Positions 15,401-23,407 of a stretch of 50,665 nucleotides of DNA are shown piece after piece. The notes under the pieces are model-generated. The model did no database searches. It was not told the origin of the DNA and saw only the letters and a list, made by a program, of their open reading frames with translations. Within the stretch, counting starts at the first letter, position 1; every line of letters begins with the position of its first letter. The position numbers and the translations under genes were made by a program. The stretch lies in IMG/VR virus record IMGVR_UViG_3300009431_000021, positions 1 to 50,665 of that record. One strand, 5' to 3'. This stretch comes from a virus.

Positions 15401-17784
15401 TCTCTAATAATGTTCCGTGCGGTCTGTTCTCTGAAGGCTTCCCTTAATTCAGGCGCATGGCTGGCGACGACTGTCTGCGCTTCTTCCATGCGCTTTACTA
15501 TCAGCCCACGATAGGCCATCGGCTGCCAGCCTTCGATAATGCCATGTCGCTGTAGAGTGGCTATCTGGCGTTCAATCGGCAATTGCTCATACATGCCAAA
15601 TGCCGATTCCACTCTCGCTTCCGCCCGTTCTACGAGTCCTTCTAATTCAGGTATATCCCGTATCTTGGCAAACAGCGTCTCGGCATCGACATCATCAAGC
15701 ACAGCGGCATCGAGTCTGCCAGCGGCGACGAACGGATGAGCAGAGCGGACTCTAACCCCGTCTTCTATCTTCTCAGCGGTTATCATCTGCCAATTGAGAG
15801 TTTTACTATCTGCCATCCCGCGACGCGCTTTGATGATGCCTTCTGTTTTGAGCAGACGATTGTACTCCGCCACCTGTTCAGGACCTAAAGGCGCAGGTAT
15901 CGGCATCATCTCGCCGAACAATTCTGCCCTTTTACTGACAAGAGGACGAATGCGCTGTTCCTGTATGCGGAATGCCCCGGTGCGTTCCAATGTGGCTGCG
16001 TCCTCTATATCGAGGAATCCCATATGGCGCTCTTGTTGATACAACAACTGTGCCCAGTAATCTGTCCCTGCGCCACGTATACCTCTAAGTCGCTCAGGGG
16101 CTTCCTCTATCAACTGACGTTGTACCAGGCGCATGTGGCGTCTGACTTCTTCGGTGCCGTAATGTTCCGTCCAGCGTTGCAACAAGAGCCTGTTGGCTTC
16201 GATGCGCCGGGCTTGCGCCATCTTCGTACCCATCCGGATACGTCGCTTACGGGCTATCGCTTCAGCCATCAGATCGGTGCCATCCATGAGTGTGCGAATG
16301 CGCTCATGCGGTATTTCGCCCCGGAGGATTACACCTTCGACATCAGTATGCACGGCTATGGGAACGCCAGTCTCCGTAGCAGCCAACTGTTCGACGCCGG
16401 TTATCTTCGCCGTGCTTTTGTGGTTTACGTTTTTCTGTAAACCACTGAGCGAAGCGAGCAGTATATCCTCACCCTGTCGCTCATAGCCGATTGGTCTGCT
16501 GAGGAAATACTGCCAAGCGTCAGCCTCTTCTGTGAATCTAACGCCTTTGCCAACCGCCTTTGGCACAGATACTTCTCCCAGCTTTAGTTCGGTAGGCGAC
16601 AGAGGCAATTGGACCATCTTTGCCGGAGTTGCGCCACCCCATGCCGTGCCGTGGGGGAATTCGCCACCGACGTGATGCCGGGTCAACGTTGAGCCAAGAT
16701 AATGTCCGGTCTGGGGGACGCCCATCAGCATACCGGGCTGCCGCATCAAGTGAATATAATCACCCTTGGCAGTGAACATGCCTGCCATCTGTCGGCCGAA
16801 TCTGTCCCTTTTGAACTGCTGCAAGAAGCGCTGTTGACTCGGATGAACAAGCCCTTCCATAATGTCATAGGCATCAGTAGGATCGGCGGCTTGGACGAAC
16901 GTACCACCGGCTCTATGGGCGTTAGCCAATGCCTCTTTGTGTAGCATTGGATCGCCTATGGCAACAATAGGGAGCTTCTCTACTTCCCCTCGCCCCATCA
17001 TGTCTACAATGCGATCTAATGCGCGGCGTTCGGATGCATTGAACGCATTAATCAGGACAGGTCGCTTCCTTGTGAGTCCATACTTATTGATGAGGCGTTC
17101 CACCTGTATATCCCGCGATGTGGTCGCGGCTGCCATTGATGCCTTAACACTTGGATCGAGGGTGCTGCGGCGGAGGATCTCTGTAGCGACATCGACATCA
17201 GGCGCATATTGACCACTGGGCAGGAAGGTGAACATCGTTCCCCTGTACGCTTCGCCGGGACGACGCCACAAGCCCGTGGGCAGGTCAGCGCCGTAGATGG
17301 TCAATGGACGCCGGTATATACCACCGAGGATCTCTTCCGCTGTCTCCTTATCGACCTCTATTTGTTCGGTCTTTCGGAGAACATCGAACATGCCCCGATA
17401 TTCTTCTGGATCAGATACCTTAGTGGGGTCCAACTTAGAGATGTCTATCGGATGCAGTTTGCGCACTGTCCGCTCCAGCGTGACAATTTCACCTGGAGGT
17501 ACATCGCTCAGTCGATACAATGACTCCGGCTGGTATTCTGTATGGGCGGCTCGTCCCTGCTCACTTAGCCTACTGATGGTCTCTGGGCGAAAGAGGCGCG
17601 CTTCTGATGTCACATAGGCCGCCTTATGTCCTGTCCGAACTACTGCTTCGGGACCTACATACACACCAGCTTCAGACGTCTCCGGCACAAAGCGCCAACC
17701 GGTGGCGCCGGCGCGGAACATCGTCGTCGTCTCTCTGGCAGTCTGTAAAGCATCATCAATTATGTTGGAGATGAATCCTCTCAT
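12439..17784 (-). CDS. Giant tail/virion protein 2 (tape-measure-region, 1781 residues)
   Basis: 1781 residues, the largest protein here. It has long charged helices with AEE/RRLE-type repeats (about 500-1100), an alanine/glutamate-rich stretch (LFERAQQLEAEAATGEARIS) and one hydrophobic segment near the C-terminus (FAGIAAAGLGIAYGI, about 1655-1670). The mixture fits a tape measure or a DNA-ejection protein; two such giants in a row leave open which one sets tail length. At least four palindromic repeats lie in its coding sequence (12818, 13362, 14368, 16411) with the frame kept. The stop overlaps the next start as ATGA, showing translational coupling. The Shine-Dalgarno of its own start is weak. 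Confidence 0.6.
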   Translation of the reverse strand: MRGFISNIIDDALQTARETTTMFRAGATGWRFVPETSEAGVYVGPEAVVRTGHKAAYVTSEARLFRPETISRLSEQGRAAHTEYQPESLYRLSDVPPGEIVTLERTVRKLHPIDISKLDPTKVSDPEEYRGMFDVLRKTEQIEVDKETAEEILGGIYRRPLTIYGADLPTGLWRRPGEAYRGTMFTFLPSGQYAPDVDVATEILRRSTLDPSVKASMAAATTSRDIQVERLINKYGLTRKRPVLINAFNASERRALDRIVDMMGRGEVEKLPIVAIGDPMLHKEALANAHRAGGTFVQAADPTDAYDIMEGLVHPSQQRFLQQFKRDRFGRQMAGMFTAKGDYIHLMRQPGMLMGVPQTGHYLGSTLTRHHVGGEFPHGTAWGGATPAKMVQLPLSPTELKLGEVSVPKAVGKGVRFTEEADAWQYFLSRPIGYERQGEDILLASLSGLQKNVNHKSTAKITGVEQLAATETGVPIAVHTDVEGVILRGEIPHERIRTLMDGTDLMAEAIARKRRIRMGTKMAQARRIEANRLLLQRWTEHYGTEEVRRHMRLVQRQLIEEAPERLRGIRGAGTDYWAQLLYQQERHMGFLDIEDAATLERTGAFRIQEQRIRPLVSKRAELFGEMMPIPAPLGPEQVAEYNRLLKTEGIIKARRGMADSKTLNWQMITAEKIEDGVRVRSAHPFVAAGRLDAAVLDDVDAETLFAKIRDIPELEGLVERAEARVESAFGMYEQLPIERQIATLQRHGIIEGWQPMAYRGLIVKRMEEAQTVVASHAPELREAFREQTARNIIRELTGERPMPLIRATRGPLHAQAMIRGLEPEEQLRWLEHYGIVTPEAAGRARELGEEGIATATYRYLPELEERLGREGPIAGWMRYQRAAEPREGWKAWQWSVRHRLEVLEAQGLMDNSAKNLKGAVRMFKMPEEILAEAAARPAGERIAHLRAGLYERLGAKRAGRIWRRIKERRTGAQWRPTAEAFQEEVQEYIRDGIERGLKPYEERLRQLGRVPGGVYTPAEAEPAQVKEHLFERAQQLEAEAATGEARISRFNELSSRRARRISEAYQEQISLPVTTAHPDVRRVAEEMTLDPDMLARLRAGENIPIEQAGTRITYAARWDDLMAPMESPGAKSAGKAYTFLRAEGLGEALRRVDIGDIGELGRTHVILPGVNDRIVAERIFQSIRQYILERRLSMEEVQDIAQDAVSQIVNLRERGVFHIEAGKAIIAPEHGTDIAANIEQYIRYRVNRRMQDVRRTLVTPEIAGPIPGREYLPEEVAKLIEERKFAYSPELGGALLGEMEDIGDVYGAGVERISLQALAEQELGEGLAEEVRTMFGDLEGVDEEALARQIAAAETPEQALDVLAEAGIDEMTVREMEVAQRQRYLFEEATQGFERMFQARRIPQTGEISLREPLTQVLGIPEEGPVWTAAQRTREITPGVGTVIEAEGGARYKVVEMAPFEPFASPFPPNLAEKAGDVPWVVPVGEPGAAPVPYMRPEQLERTMDIGEFNLFARQNLAYRRIREETDRMLAQGDASVALHPQQIEDLLQGEFTKEEIDAAIRGERERIRQLAGQLPPEEAVDTIQAGLFNAEYLERELRAMEIDPAEAGMYADTGRPTPSPLLLAEEVGDETASVVSKAMKKTHPFSAIFGGKGMRKLLPFAGIAAAGLGIAYGIRQVTKPDEIDVPVPQRGEALPTPLSRTEPPVMSRAQVPDARGRGTRIVMNGATNSDVDEQQFGHSLGRATAGINNVPANVRITMRDDSTPMNDRYMRNRIREVLAA
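12818..12857. repeat. In-gene palindrome CCTTTTCCGCC family, copy 2
   Basis: 17-bp perfect arms CGCATCCCTTTTCCGCC / GGCGGAAAAGGGATGCG with a 6-nt loop, the longest perfect stem in the window. It is read as HPFSAIFGGKGM near residue 1645 of the 1781-residue protein. Its core is the same as the copy 500 bp away, in another frame. Confidence 0.87.
13362..13389. repeat. In-gene palindrome CCTTTTCCGCC family, copy 1
   Basis: A complete 28-bp palindrome with arms CCTTTTCCGCC / GGCGGAAAAGG and centre AAATTT. Inside the 1781-residue gene it is read as PFPPNLAEK. The related copy at 12818-12857 is read in a different frame. Confidence 0.85.
14368..14394. repeat. In-gene hairpin element, GGCTTTGCC family
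   Basis: Arms AAAAGTGTAGGC and GCCTGCACTTTT around TTT, with a single T-G pair. In the 1781-residue gene it is read as KSAGKAYTF (about residues 1130-1139). Confidence 0.82.
16411..16460. repeat. 50-bp tagged hairpin element, copy B (inverted)
   Basis: Reverse complement of 1447-1496 with 49 of 50 positions identical. It consists of GTGGTTTAC / GTAAACCAC arms, a loop of A/G, and the tag GAGCGAAGCGAG. It lies inside the 1781-residue gene (about residues 441-458, SLSGLQKNVNHKST), where it is translated on the opposite strand relative to the other copy. Confidence 0.93.
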
Positions 17785-17801
17785 ATTAATTCACTGACGA
17801 G

Positions 17802-17834
17802 ATTACGTATTGTGCATAACGCACAATACGTAAT
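17802..17834. repeat. Perfect palindrome between the two giant genes
   Basis: 14-bp perfect arms ATTACGTATTGTGC / GCACAATACGTAAT with a 5-nt loop. The stem would be very stable and has no U-run after it on the transcribed strand, so mRNA processing or stability control is more likely than termination. Alternatively it is a further palindromic element. Confidence 0.75.
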
Positions 17835-17956
17835 TAATCAATATTCATATTGATTGAATAAGTCAGCCTATTCTCTATCAGGAAGTCCTCCGTATAGATC
17901 CAGAACGTCATAGAGGTATCTGGCTGTACGATATCAGGTATGGCGAACATATTCAT
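17834..17956 (-). CDS. Tiny ORF, 40 residues, possible jelly-roll end fragment
   Basis: MNMFAIPDIVQPDTSMTFWI then YTEDFLIENRLTYSINMNID. It starts 5 nt after the stop of the giant gene with no Shine-Dalgarno, so it would need reinitiation. The hydrophobic pattern TFWIYTED...RLTYSINMNI loosely matches LIITEPDAVTTNLTFGIAVDI in the 128-residue gene at 43666, so it may be a remnant of the same type of domain. Its stop lies on the edge of the hairpin at 17802-17834. Low confidence as a gene. Confidence 0.35.
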   Translation of the reverse strand: MNMFAIPDIVQPDTSMTFWIYTEDFLIENRLTYSINMNID

Positions 17957-17961
17957 GCCGA

Positions 17962-20900
17962 TTATGCAGCGCCCAACATTGAATGTCTGTTCTGTTGTAG
18001 CCACCATTCCAGTTCCCTGTTCTTCTTCTTTCGCAGATTCAGTTCGATGGTGTTCTCTCCGGTATCTGTCGGCATAACTTCGATATTATCGACATCCACG
18101 CCATTAGCATTTGCTATTGCCTCTATCTGCCTTCTTATATCGCCAATTGCTCGATCGCCCGCAGGATAAGGTATCTCGGGGTCGAATGCCTCCGCTACTC
18201 GCGTTGTATCTTCCCATAAGTTCAGATCATGATAATCGACACCCTCCTCCTCTGCTATGGCAGATTCAAAGATGTCAAAGTGTTCGCCAAAGACATAGGC
18301 TTTGCCTGTGTCTTTTCGCCAGCCAGCCCATCCGTGCGAAGGCAACGGCGCCTCTTCGGAGAAGTATCGTGCCACTTCGTAGTCAATGTCTCTTTGTGCT
18401 TCAACGCGCATGCGCCTGAATGTCGGTCGCTTCTCCTCTTCGGTCATACCCTTCATATCCTGACGCATGTATTGGGCAGAGATAATCCGTCCGACATCCG
18501 GGGAGAGTAAGCCGAGCATCTCTTCCCTTTCGTCGCCGCTGAGTTCAAGCATATCTCTGAGCAGATTGCGTTCCATCTTGGGTAAAGCGCTGTATATAGC
18601 GAGATAGGAACCAAAGACGTTGGCTCCGACCATTGTGCGCTGTGCGTCCTGAGTATCCCCTTCACCCATAGCTCTGACATATTCCAACCGGTCGAGGTAT
18701 CGTTGCATACCGCGCAATCGTTTGGTCCGTTCCGGGATATAAGGCTCACCGGTCATAAATTCGCCTGCATGTCTCCTCGCCGAGAGTTGTCCGATATATG
18801 CTCCGCCAGCAATGGACATGCCCAGGCGCGCTGCGGGCGTACCGCCGAATAATCTGCCATATAGCGCACCGCGAGCAATGGCAAATGGTAATGGCTCTTC
18901 AGCAGCGAGGTCAATAGCTGGCTTGGCGATCGTCTCTATCGGGCGTTCCCATTCACCGAATGAAGCGCCATAGACGAACTTGCGCTTGTAATACTCGACG
19001 GCGCTATCATAAGGCAGCAATTTGTTATGGATATACGGTATGCGCGCATGCGTGAATTTCTCCCAGAGCTTACCCAATAGTTGTTCATGTGGTAAATAGC
19101 CAGACCAATCCTCCCGGTATGGCTCAATATCAAATGCTCTCTTGATGGTACGCACTTGCTCTCTGATTGTACTATACTGCTGTATCTCTTCTTCAGATAA
19201 TGCACCTGCCTCTATTTGTCTTCGTACTATTGCCGCTTGTTGTCGGTATTCCTTGCTCCACGGCGCCATCTTGGACAAAGTTAGTATCTTATTCAGCGGC
19301 GTGTATTCGCCTTCAATGCCGTATGCTTTCTCGAACTCAGGACCCGGTGTGCGTAGCAAGGCATCTGTACGCAGATGACTTGTGGGAGAGCCACGCATGA
19401 AGTTCTCAAAGTAATCCTCATCAGGGACCCATTCGGGCAACGCCGTCTCCGTCGGATTGACCCAGCCGACGTAATATGGATGCTTGGCGATGAATCGGCG
19501 CATCAATTCGGTAAATCCGGGGTCACCTAACTGTAGATTATAGAACTGACGCTCCAATGATGTCATCCGGGTCGCCGGCTCGATGACATCTCTGTCAGTG
19601 AACGGCGTCTCACTGCCCGTCAGCTTCTGCAATCCTACCTGAGAAAAGAACCCATAAATCCCAGTCCAGGACTGAAGATTACGGAAGGTCTGCCCCATAG
19701 CATACTTTAAGTCAGTTGACCTATAAGGCATTTGACCTTGGGCATAGATGAGCATCTCCTGTTCATCCGTCGGCATCTCTTTCCGTTGGGCTATGCGCTC
19801 AAGCCTTTCCCACTGTTCTGGATGCAGCTTAATATTCGGTCGGATAATCTGCCCTGCTGTGGCAGCGAACATCGGTCCTATTAGTGGTATATCATACCCA
19901 TAGGAGCCCGTCTCAAGATATGTACTTGCCTTCGGATCTATCCTTTGGCGATAGTAAGGGTCGAGCATCGTAGCAACTGTGCCGACGCCGGGGAAGTTAT
20001 ACTTCCAGTATCCCATCGCCCCGCCCCAGGCTTCATATTCGCTCTTATCTTTCAGGCGAGGATACCAATGCTTGCGATAATACTGTACGCGTCCCCCACT
20101 CCAGGGAGTAGAGCCCAACAGCCACCATCTACCAGCCCGGACGGGTATCTCTGTCTCTCCCGTATGTATCTTATGGAGTTCTTTACTGGATTGAGTTAAA
20201 TCTCCCCAGCCCATCGCGGCTGCGCCCATGCCGAGGGCGAGTCCCGCTATGCCTCCTGCTCTACCGCCTACCATCCGTCCTACAGGAGCGGTCCATAATG
20301 GCGTTGCCAGCCGAACCAATTGTGCAAATGGACTTGTGATAGTGCCGGGCAATAATCCCTCTATGCCTTGAGCAGTGCTGGTGATGCCCGTAATGTCCCG
20401 CACAGTAGCCATCGCTTCCTTGGCTTTGATGAGCACGCCTGCCGAAGCTGCTATCGGACCATGCTCCAGACCGGGGACTTCTACCTGGTCGATGACATCA
20501 TCTGCAAAGCGTAAGCCCTGATAAGCCGCCCATATACCGATAACATCACGGAGGAAGATATTCTTGAACAGTCCTTTGAATCCCTTAGTGGGTGGATGCC
20601 CGCCGATAAGGTACTCGCGCAACCGCATTGGGCGTTCCATCAGGTAGTAGGCGGTCAATTTTGGCGTAGCAGATGCCTTTACGGGTATCCGTGTAGCCTC
20701 GCCGAAGATATTAGCTCGCTCAAATAGGTCGAGGTCGCCAGCCTCATAGAAGGGCGCCATGCGCGCTAACGCAGACCGCCTGAAAGGACCGCCAGTAGGC
20801 GTCATCAGGCGTTCTATAGCACCCGATATTGCCTCCGGATCGTATGACTTCTCCATGAAGTCAATAGACGTAAAGAAGTCACGCGCTTGTCGGGATGCCT

Positions 20901-22767
20901 TGCGCGAAAGGACGCCCTGCTCGAACAGTTCATCTACTCGGGCGAGGGATTCCTCCAATGGGATAGCCGCTCTAACCGGACCTCGTCCTCCGGTAGTAGC
21001 CAGATTATGCAGGACATATCTCTTAATGACCTCGGTATTCTCTATGCCAGCGGTATTACGTTGCCTGAGTATGCGTAGCGTCTCATCTGTCGGCGCTTCG
21101 CCTACAAGTGTGCCTCTTAACTGACGATGTAAGTTAAATAACTCACTTGTGCCAGCAGGGACAGGTACATGCTCCTCACGGAGAAAGTGTTCGATCAGAC
21201 TTTCATCGGATGCCAGAGCCGCCGCTTCGCTCGTGCCGCGTTCGTAATATTTGGACGCGAAGTCCGTCGGCATCCTTTTGTAGATGAATGCCCTTGCCCT
21301 GGATAAGCGCCCTTCCATCTCCTGAAGCAATGTTACGTCAGCTTCGGCTAAGTCGTCGGCGATGCGTCCGATACGGGCAGCCATCGTCTGACCGGCCAAT
21401 TGTTCGGCGGTGAACGGTAGTCTACCAGCAGCAGCAAGTTGTTCTTCGAGTCCCTGGAGCCGACCATAGGCTGCGCGCTGCACATCAGTAACGATATCGC
21501 TGGCGAACATACCGAAGCGGACGTCTTCCGTCCCGGTAAATCGGCGGAACCATTGACCCAAGCGATGGAAGACCGGCTTCTCAGTGCCGTATGTAGGACC
21601 AATATGGAGAGCCCTCGCCATACGATGCAGCCATGTGCGCTTCGGACCCCAGCCGCGTTGTTCAGCAAGCTCTTCTACTGATGGTATATCAAAGCGTGGC
21701 GTCCCAGTAATATCTGCGATGACACGTTCGAGGGTACCGCCGCGCGGTGCGCTGAAGAATCTGCCGGGTATCTGTTCGAGCCCTCTGGGTCGAATCTCAT
21801 ATAACGCTTGTCCAATAGTTACGGCGCCAGCAGGAGCGCTGATCTCTTCTAATGCTTTAGCTCCCATATACTTGGCGCCGAAGGGATGATAGGTAAAGCG
21901 AGGGGCAAAAGCAATGTCCTCAATGGTGGAGATATGAAATAGTTCAAAGGGACGTAGTCGTCCAAATATGGGTATATTAATGGCAAATTGTCGATTGAGA
22001 TTGCCTAAGAAGCGTCTGATGCCACCAACTGGCATGACGTTCCTGATGTCGAGGACATTACCTGCTTGCGTATAAATACCGCGTCCAGCGCGAAGTTCAG
22101 ATAGTGGACGTTCGATGCCGAGTTCGCGCATCATGCGCAGGACATCGGTAGCATCTTCTTCGCCCAGGAATTGCGCCATTGACGCTGGTTCAAGTCCAAG
22201 CGCTCGTTCCCACCGGGATGGCTGCATCCGGGCGTATCGGCGCTCAACATCTTCTGCAAGCCCACGCCTGACTGAGGCTATTATATCTGTCTCTATGCCG
22301 GTCAGTTCTTCTGGCAGACTGCCACGCACATGACTAACGAATGCTTCGGCGTGCTCCAGTTCTCGGTATAGTTCCGCGGCAACCGGTCGGCGGGCTCGCG
22401 TCATGCCGCGCGTCCACGCTTCGGAAGCAATTGTCCGCATCCTTCCGAACATCGCCTCGGGATGCCGCGTGAGTCCCTTCCATGTAATTGCTCCTCTTGA
22501 CAGCACATCGCCAACGACAGATGTGGCACCTGAGACATATGGGGGCGTATATCCCGCCAACCGGGAAGCCGCCCGCGCTAAGGCGGGGAACCGTCCTGCG
22601 GCGGCAACACCTACAATAGTCGCAATACCACCAGCGACGGCGGCGCCAAAGGTTGTTATATACGGATGGCGTGAAAAGATACTGCGCTCTCGCGTAGTGT
22701 AAAGAGATAGGCTTTGCCTGTCTCTTTTCCCATCGTCTCGATTATATATGCTGTTGTGTTGAGGCAT
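17962..22767 (-). CDS. Giant tail/virion protein 1 (tape-measure-region, 1601 residues)
   Basis: 1601 residues. A hydrophobic N-terminal stretch (FGAAVAGGIATIVGVAAAGR, about 38-58) and a glycine-rich hydrophobic stretch (GRAGGIAGLALGMGAAAMGW, about 830-850) could cross membranes. Between them are arginine- and glutamate-rich helices. The position after tube, chaperones and small tube-like proteins is that of a tape measure, and transmembrane segments are common in those proteins. Against this, the sequence lacks simple long coiled coil and is rich in aromatic residues (KHWYPRLKDKSEYEAWGG), as in proteins ejected into the cell. Palindromic repeats encode residues near both ends (22701-22728, 18289-18315). 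Tape measure or ejected protein, not resolved. Confidence 0.6.
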   Translation of the reverse strand: MPQHNSIYNRDDGKRDRQSLSLYTTRERSIFSRHPYITTFGAAVAGGIATIVGVAAAGRFPALARAASRLAGYTPPYVSGATSVVGDVLSRGAITWKGLTRHPEAMFGRMRTIASEAWTRGMTRARRPVAAELYRELEHAEAFVSHVRGSLPEELTGIETDIIASVRRGLAEDVERRYARMQPSRWERALGLEPASMAQFLGEEDATDVLRMMRELGIERPLSELRAGRGIYTQAGNVLDIRNVMPVGGIRRFLGNLNRQFAINIPIFGRLRPFELFHISTIEDIAFAPRFTYHPFGAKYMGAKALEEISAPAGAVTIGQALYEIRPRGLEQIPGRFFSAPRGGTLERVIADITGTPRFDIPSVEELAEQRGWGPKRTWLHRMARALHIGPTYGTEKPVFHRLGQWFRRFTGTEDVRFGMFASDIVTDVQRAAYGRLQGLEEQLAAAGRLPFTAEQLAGQTMAARIGRIADDLAEADVTLLQEMEGRLSRARAFIYKRMPTDFASKYYERGTSEAAALASDESLIEHFLREEHVPVPAGTSELFNLHRQLRGTLVGEAPTDETLRILRQRNTAGIENTEVIKRYVLHNLATTGGRGPVRAAIPLEESLARVDELFEQGVLSRKASRQARDFFTSIDFMEKSYDPEAISGAIERLMTPTGGPFRRSALARMAPFYEAGDLDLFERANIFGEATRIPVKASATPKLTAYYLMERPMRLREYLIGGHPPTKGFKGLFKNIFLRDVIGIWAAYQGLRFADDVIDQVEVPGLEHGPIAASAGVLIKAKEAMATVRDITGITSTAQGIEGLLPGTITSPFAQLVRLATPLWTAPVGRMVGGRAGGIAGLALGMGAAAMGWGDLTQSSKELHKIHTGETEIPVRAGRWWLLGSTPWSGGRVQYYRKHWYPRLKDKSEYEAWGGAMGYWKYNFPGVGTVATMLDPYYRQRIDPKASTYLETGSYGYDIPLIGPMFAATAGQIIRPNIKLHPEQWERLERIAQRKEMPTDEQEMLIYAQGQMPYRSTDLKYAMGQTFRNLQSWTGIYGFFSQVGLQKLTGSETPFTDRDVIEPATRMTSLERQFYNLQLGDPGFTELMRRFIAKHPYYVGWVNPTETALPEWVPDEDYFENFMRGSPTSHLRTDALLRTPGPEFEKAYGIEGEYTPLNKILTLSKMAPWSKEYRQQAAIVRRQIEAGALSEEEIQQYSTIREQVRTIKRAFDIEPYREDWSGYLPHEQLLGKLWEKFTHARIPYIHNKLLPYDSAVEYYKRKFVYGASFGEWERPIETIAKPAIDLAAEEPLPFAIARGALYGRLFGGTPAARLGMSIAGGAYIGQLSARRHAGEFMTGEPYIPERTKRLRGMQRYLDRLEYVRAMGEGDTQDAQRTMVGANVFGSYLAIYSALPKMERNLLRDMLELSGDEREEMLGLLSPDVGRIISAQYMRQDMKGMTEEEKRPTFRRMRVEAQRDIDYEVARYFSEEAPLPSHGWAGWRKDTGKAYVFGEHFDIFESAIAEEEGVDYHDLNLWEDTTRVAEAFDPEIPYPAGDRAIGDIRRQIEAIANANGVDVDNIEVMPTDTGENTIELNLRKKKNRELEWWLQQNRHSMLGAA
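18289..18315. repeat. In-gene hairpin element, GGCTTTGCC family
   Basis: Arms AAAGACATAGGC and GCCTGTGTCTTT around TTT, with one T-G pair. Inside the 1601-residue gene near residue 1490, read as KDTGKAYVF. Its arms are nearly those of the intergenic copy at 23372-23399. Confidence 0.8.
22701..22728. repeat. In-gene hairpin element, GGCTTTGCC family (different frame)
   Basis: Arms AAAGAGATAGGC and GCCTGTCTCTTT around TTT, with one T-G pair. It lies within codons 14-22 of the 1601-residue gene, where it is read as GKRDRQSLSLY. That is another frame than the GKAY copies, so the conservation is of DNA, not protein. Confidence 0.8.
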
Positions 22768-22784
22768 AATTTAGACCACTACCT

Positions 22785-23354
22785 CTATTCTTCTATGCAA
22801 CCGTGAGTATGCCCTGATAAGTAAATGTCAGCGTTAGGGATTACCCCTTTGCCGCGCATGGCAGCGTTAATCTTACCGCCCGCGGTGCGGCTACTTGAGG
22901 TCCCGTGGACACAGTGTATGTGGTACACCGTCTCGCCGACAACGATGGATAACAGGACGGAATCGCCGAAATACGGTACTGAGAGCTTATCGGCGAGGAG
23001 TTCACATATATCATAACTGGTAGATACCTTCACTCTACGCTCATGATTACCGGCGATCAAGCCAATAATCTTACTTTTGATTGTGCCAAGTATCTCCTCA
23101 CACGCTTTGAATTCCTCGAAGGGTGAGCCTCCTTCATGTGTGAAAGATAAGGAGTCTTTTACCGCGGTGTTCAAGATGTCCCCGCCTAAAAAGGTAGCGA
23201 CATTAGCGTTATCAGAGATGTATTTTACATATTGCTCAAAAATTGGCCGGCAAAAATCAGTCTGCTTGCCGGTGGAAAAGTGAAGGTCATACAATGGAAC
23301 TAATTCAACGAATTCAGCGCCTTGCTCTTCGGGATGGTACATGTATTGTGTCAT
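22785..23354 (-). CDS. Calcineurin-like metallophosphoesterase, short
   Basis: 189 residues from MTQYMYHPEEQGAEFVELVP, chosen because GGGAG is correctly spaced; an upstream ATG (23411) would put the hairpin repeat into the protein. All core motifs are present: DLH (LYDLHFSTG), GGD (FLGGDILN), GNHE (LIAGNHERRV), H in HCVHGTSS and GHTH (LSGHTHGCIEE). The protein stops only four residues after GHTH, so the last strands normal for the fold are missing, and it may be truncated. It would hydrolyse phosphodiesters with two metals. Its place between tail genes is unusual. Confidence 0.85.
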   Translation of the reverse strand: MTQYMYHPEEQGAEFVELVPLYDLHFSTGKQTDFCRPIFEQYVKYISDNANVATFLGGDILNTAVKDSLSFTHEGGSPFEEFKACEEILGTIKSKIIGLIAGNHERRVKVSTSYDICELLADKLSVPYFGDSVLLSIVVGETVYHIHCVHGTSSSRTAGGKINAAMRGKGVIPNADIYLSGHTHGCIEE

Positions 23355-23371
23355 AGTCAAGCTCCCTGCTG

Positions 23372-23399
23372 AAAGACACAGGCTTTGCCTATGTCTTTT
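23372..23399. repeat. Intergenic hairpin element, GGCTTTGCC family
   Basis: Arms AAAGACACAGGC and GCCTATGTCTTT around TTT, with one mismatch that becomes G-U in minus-strand RNA. It lies between two genes, 17 bp upstream of the phosphoesterase start, if MTQYMYHPEEQ is the true start. The family also occurs inside six coding regions here. Confidence 0.8.
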
Positions 23400-23407
23400 A
23401 ATTTGGG

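Noticed and set aside
21220-21245. CGCTTCGCTCG in the 1601-residue gene as a tag
   Set aside because: No neighbouring palindrome, and it is coding sequence in a normal helix (GTSEAAALAS).
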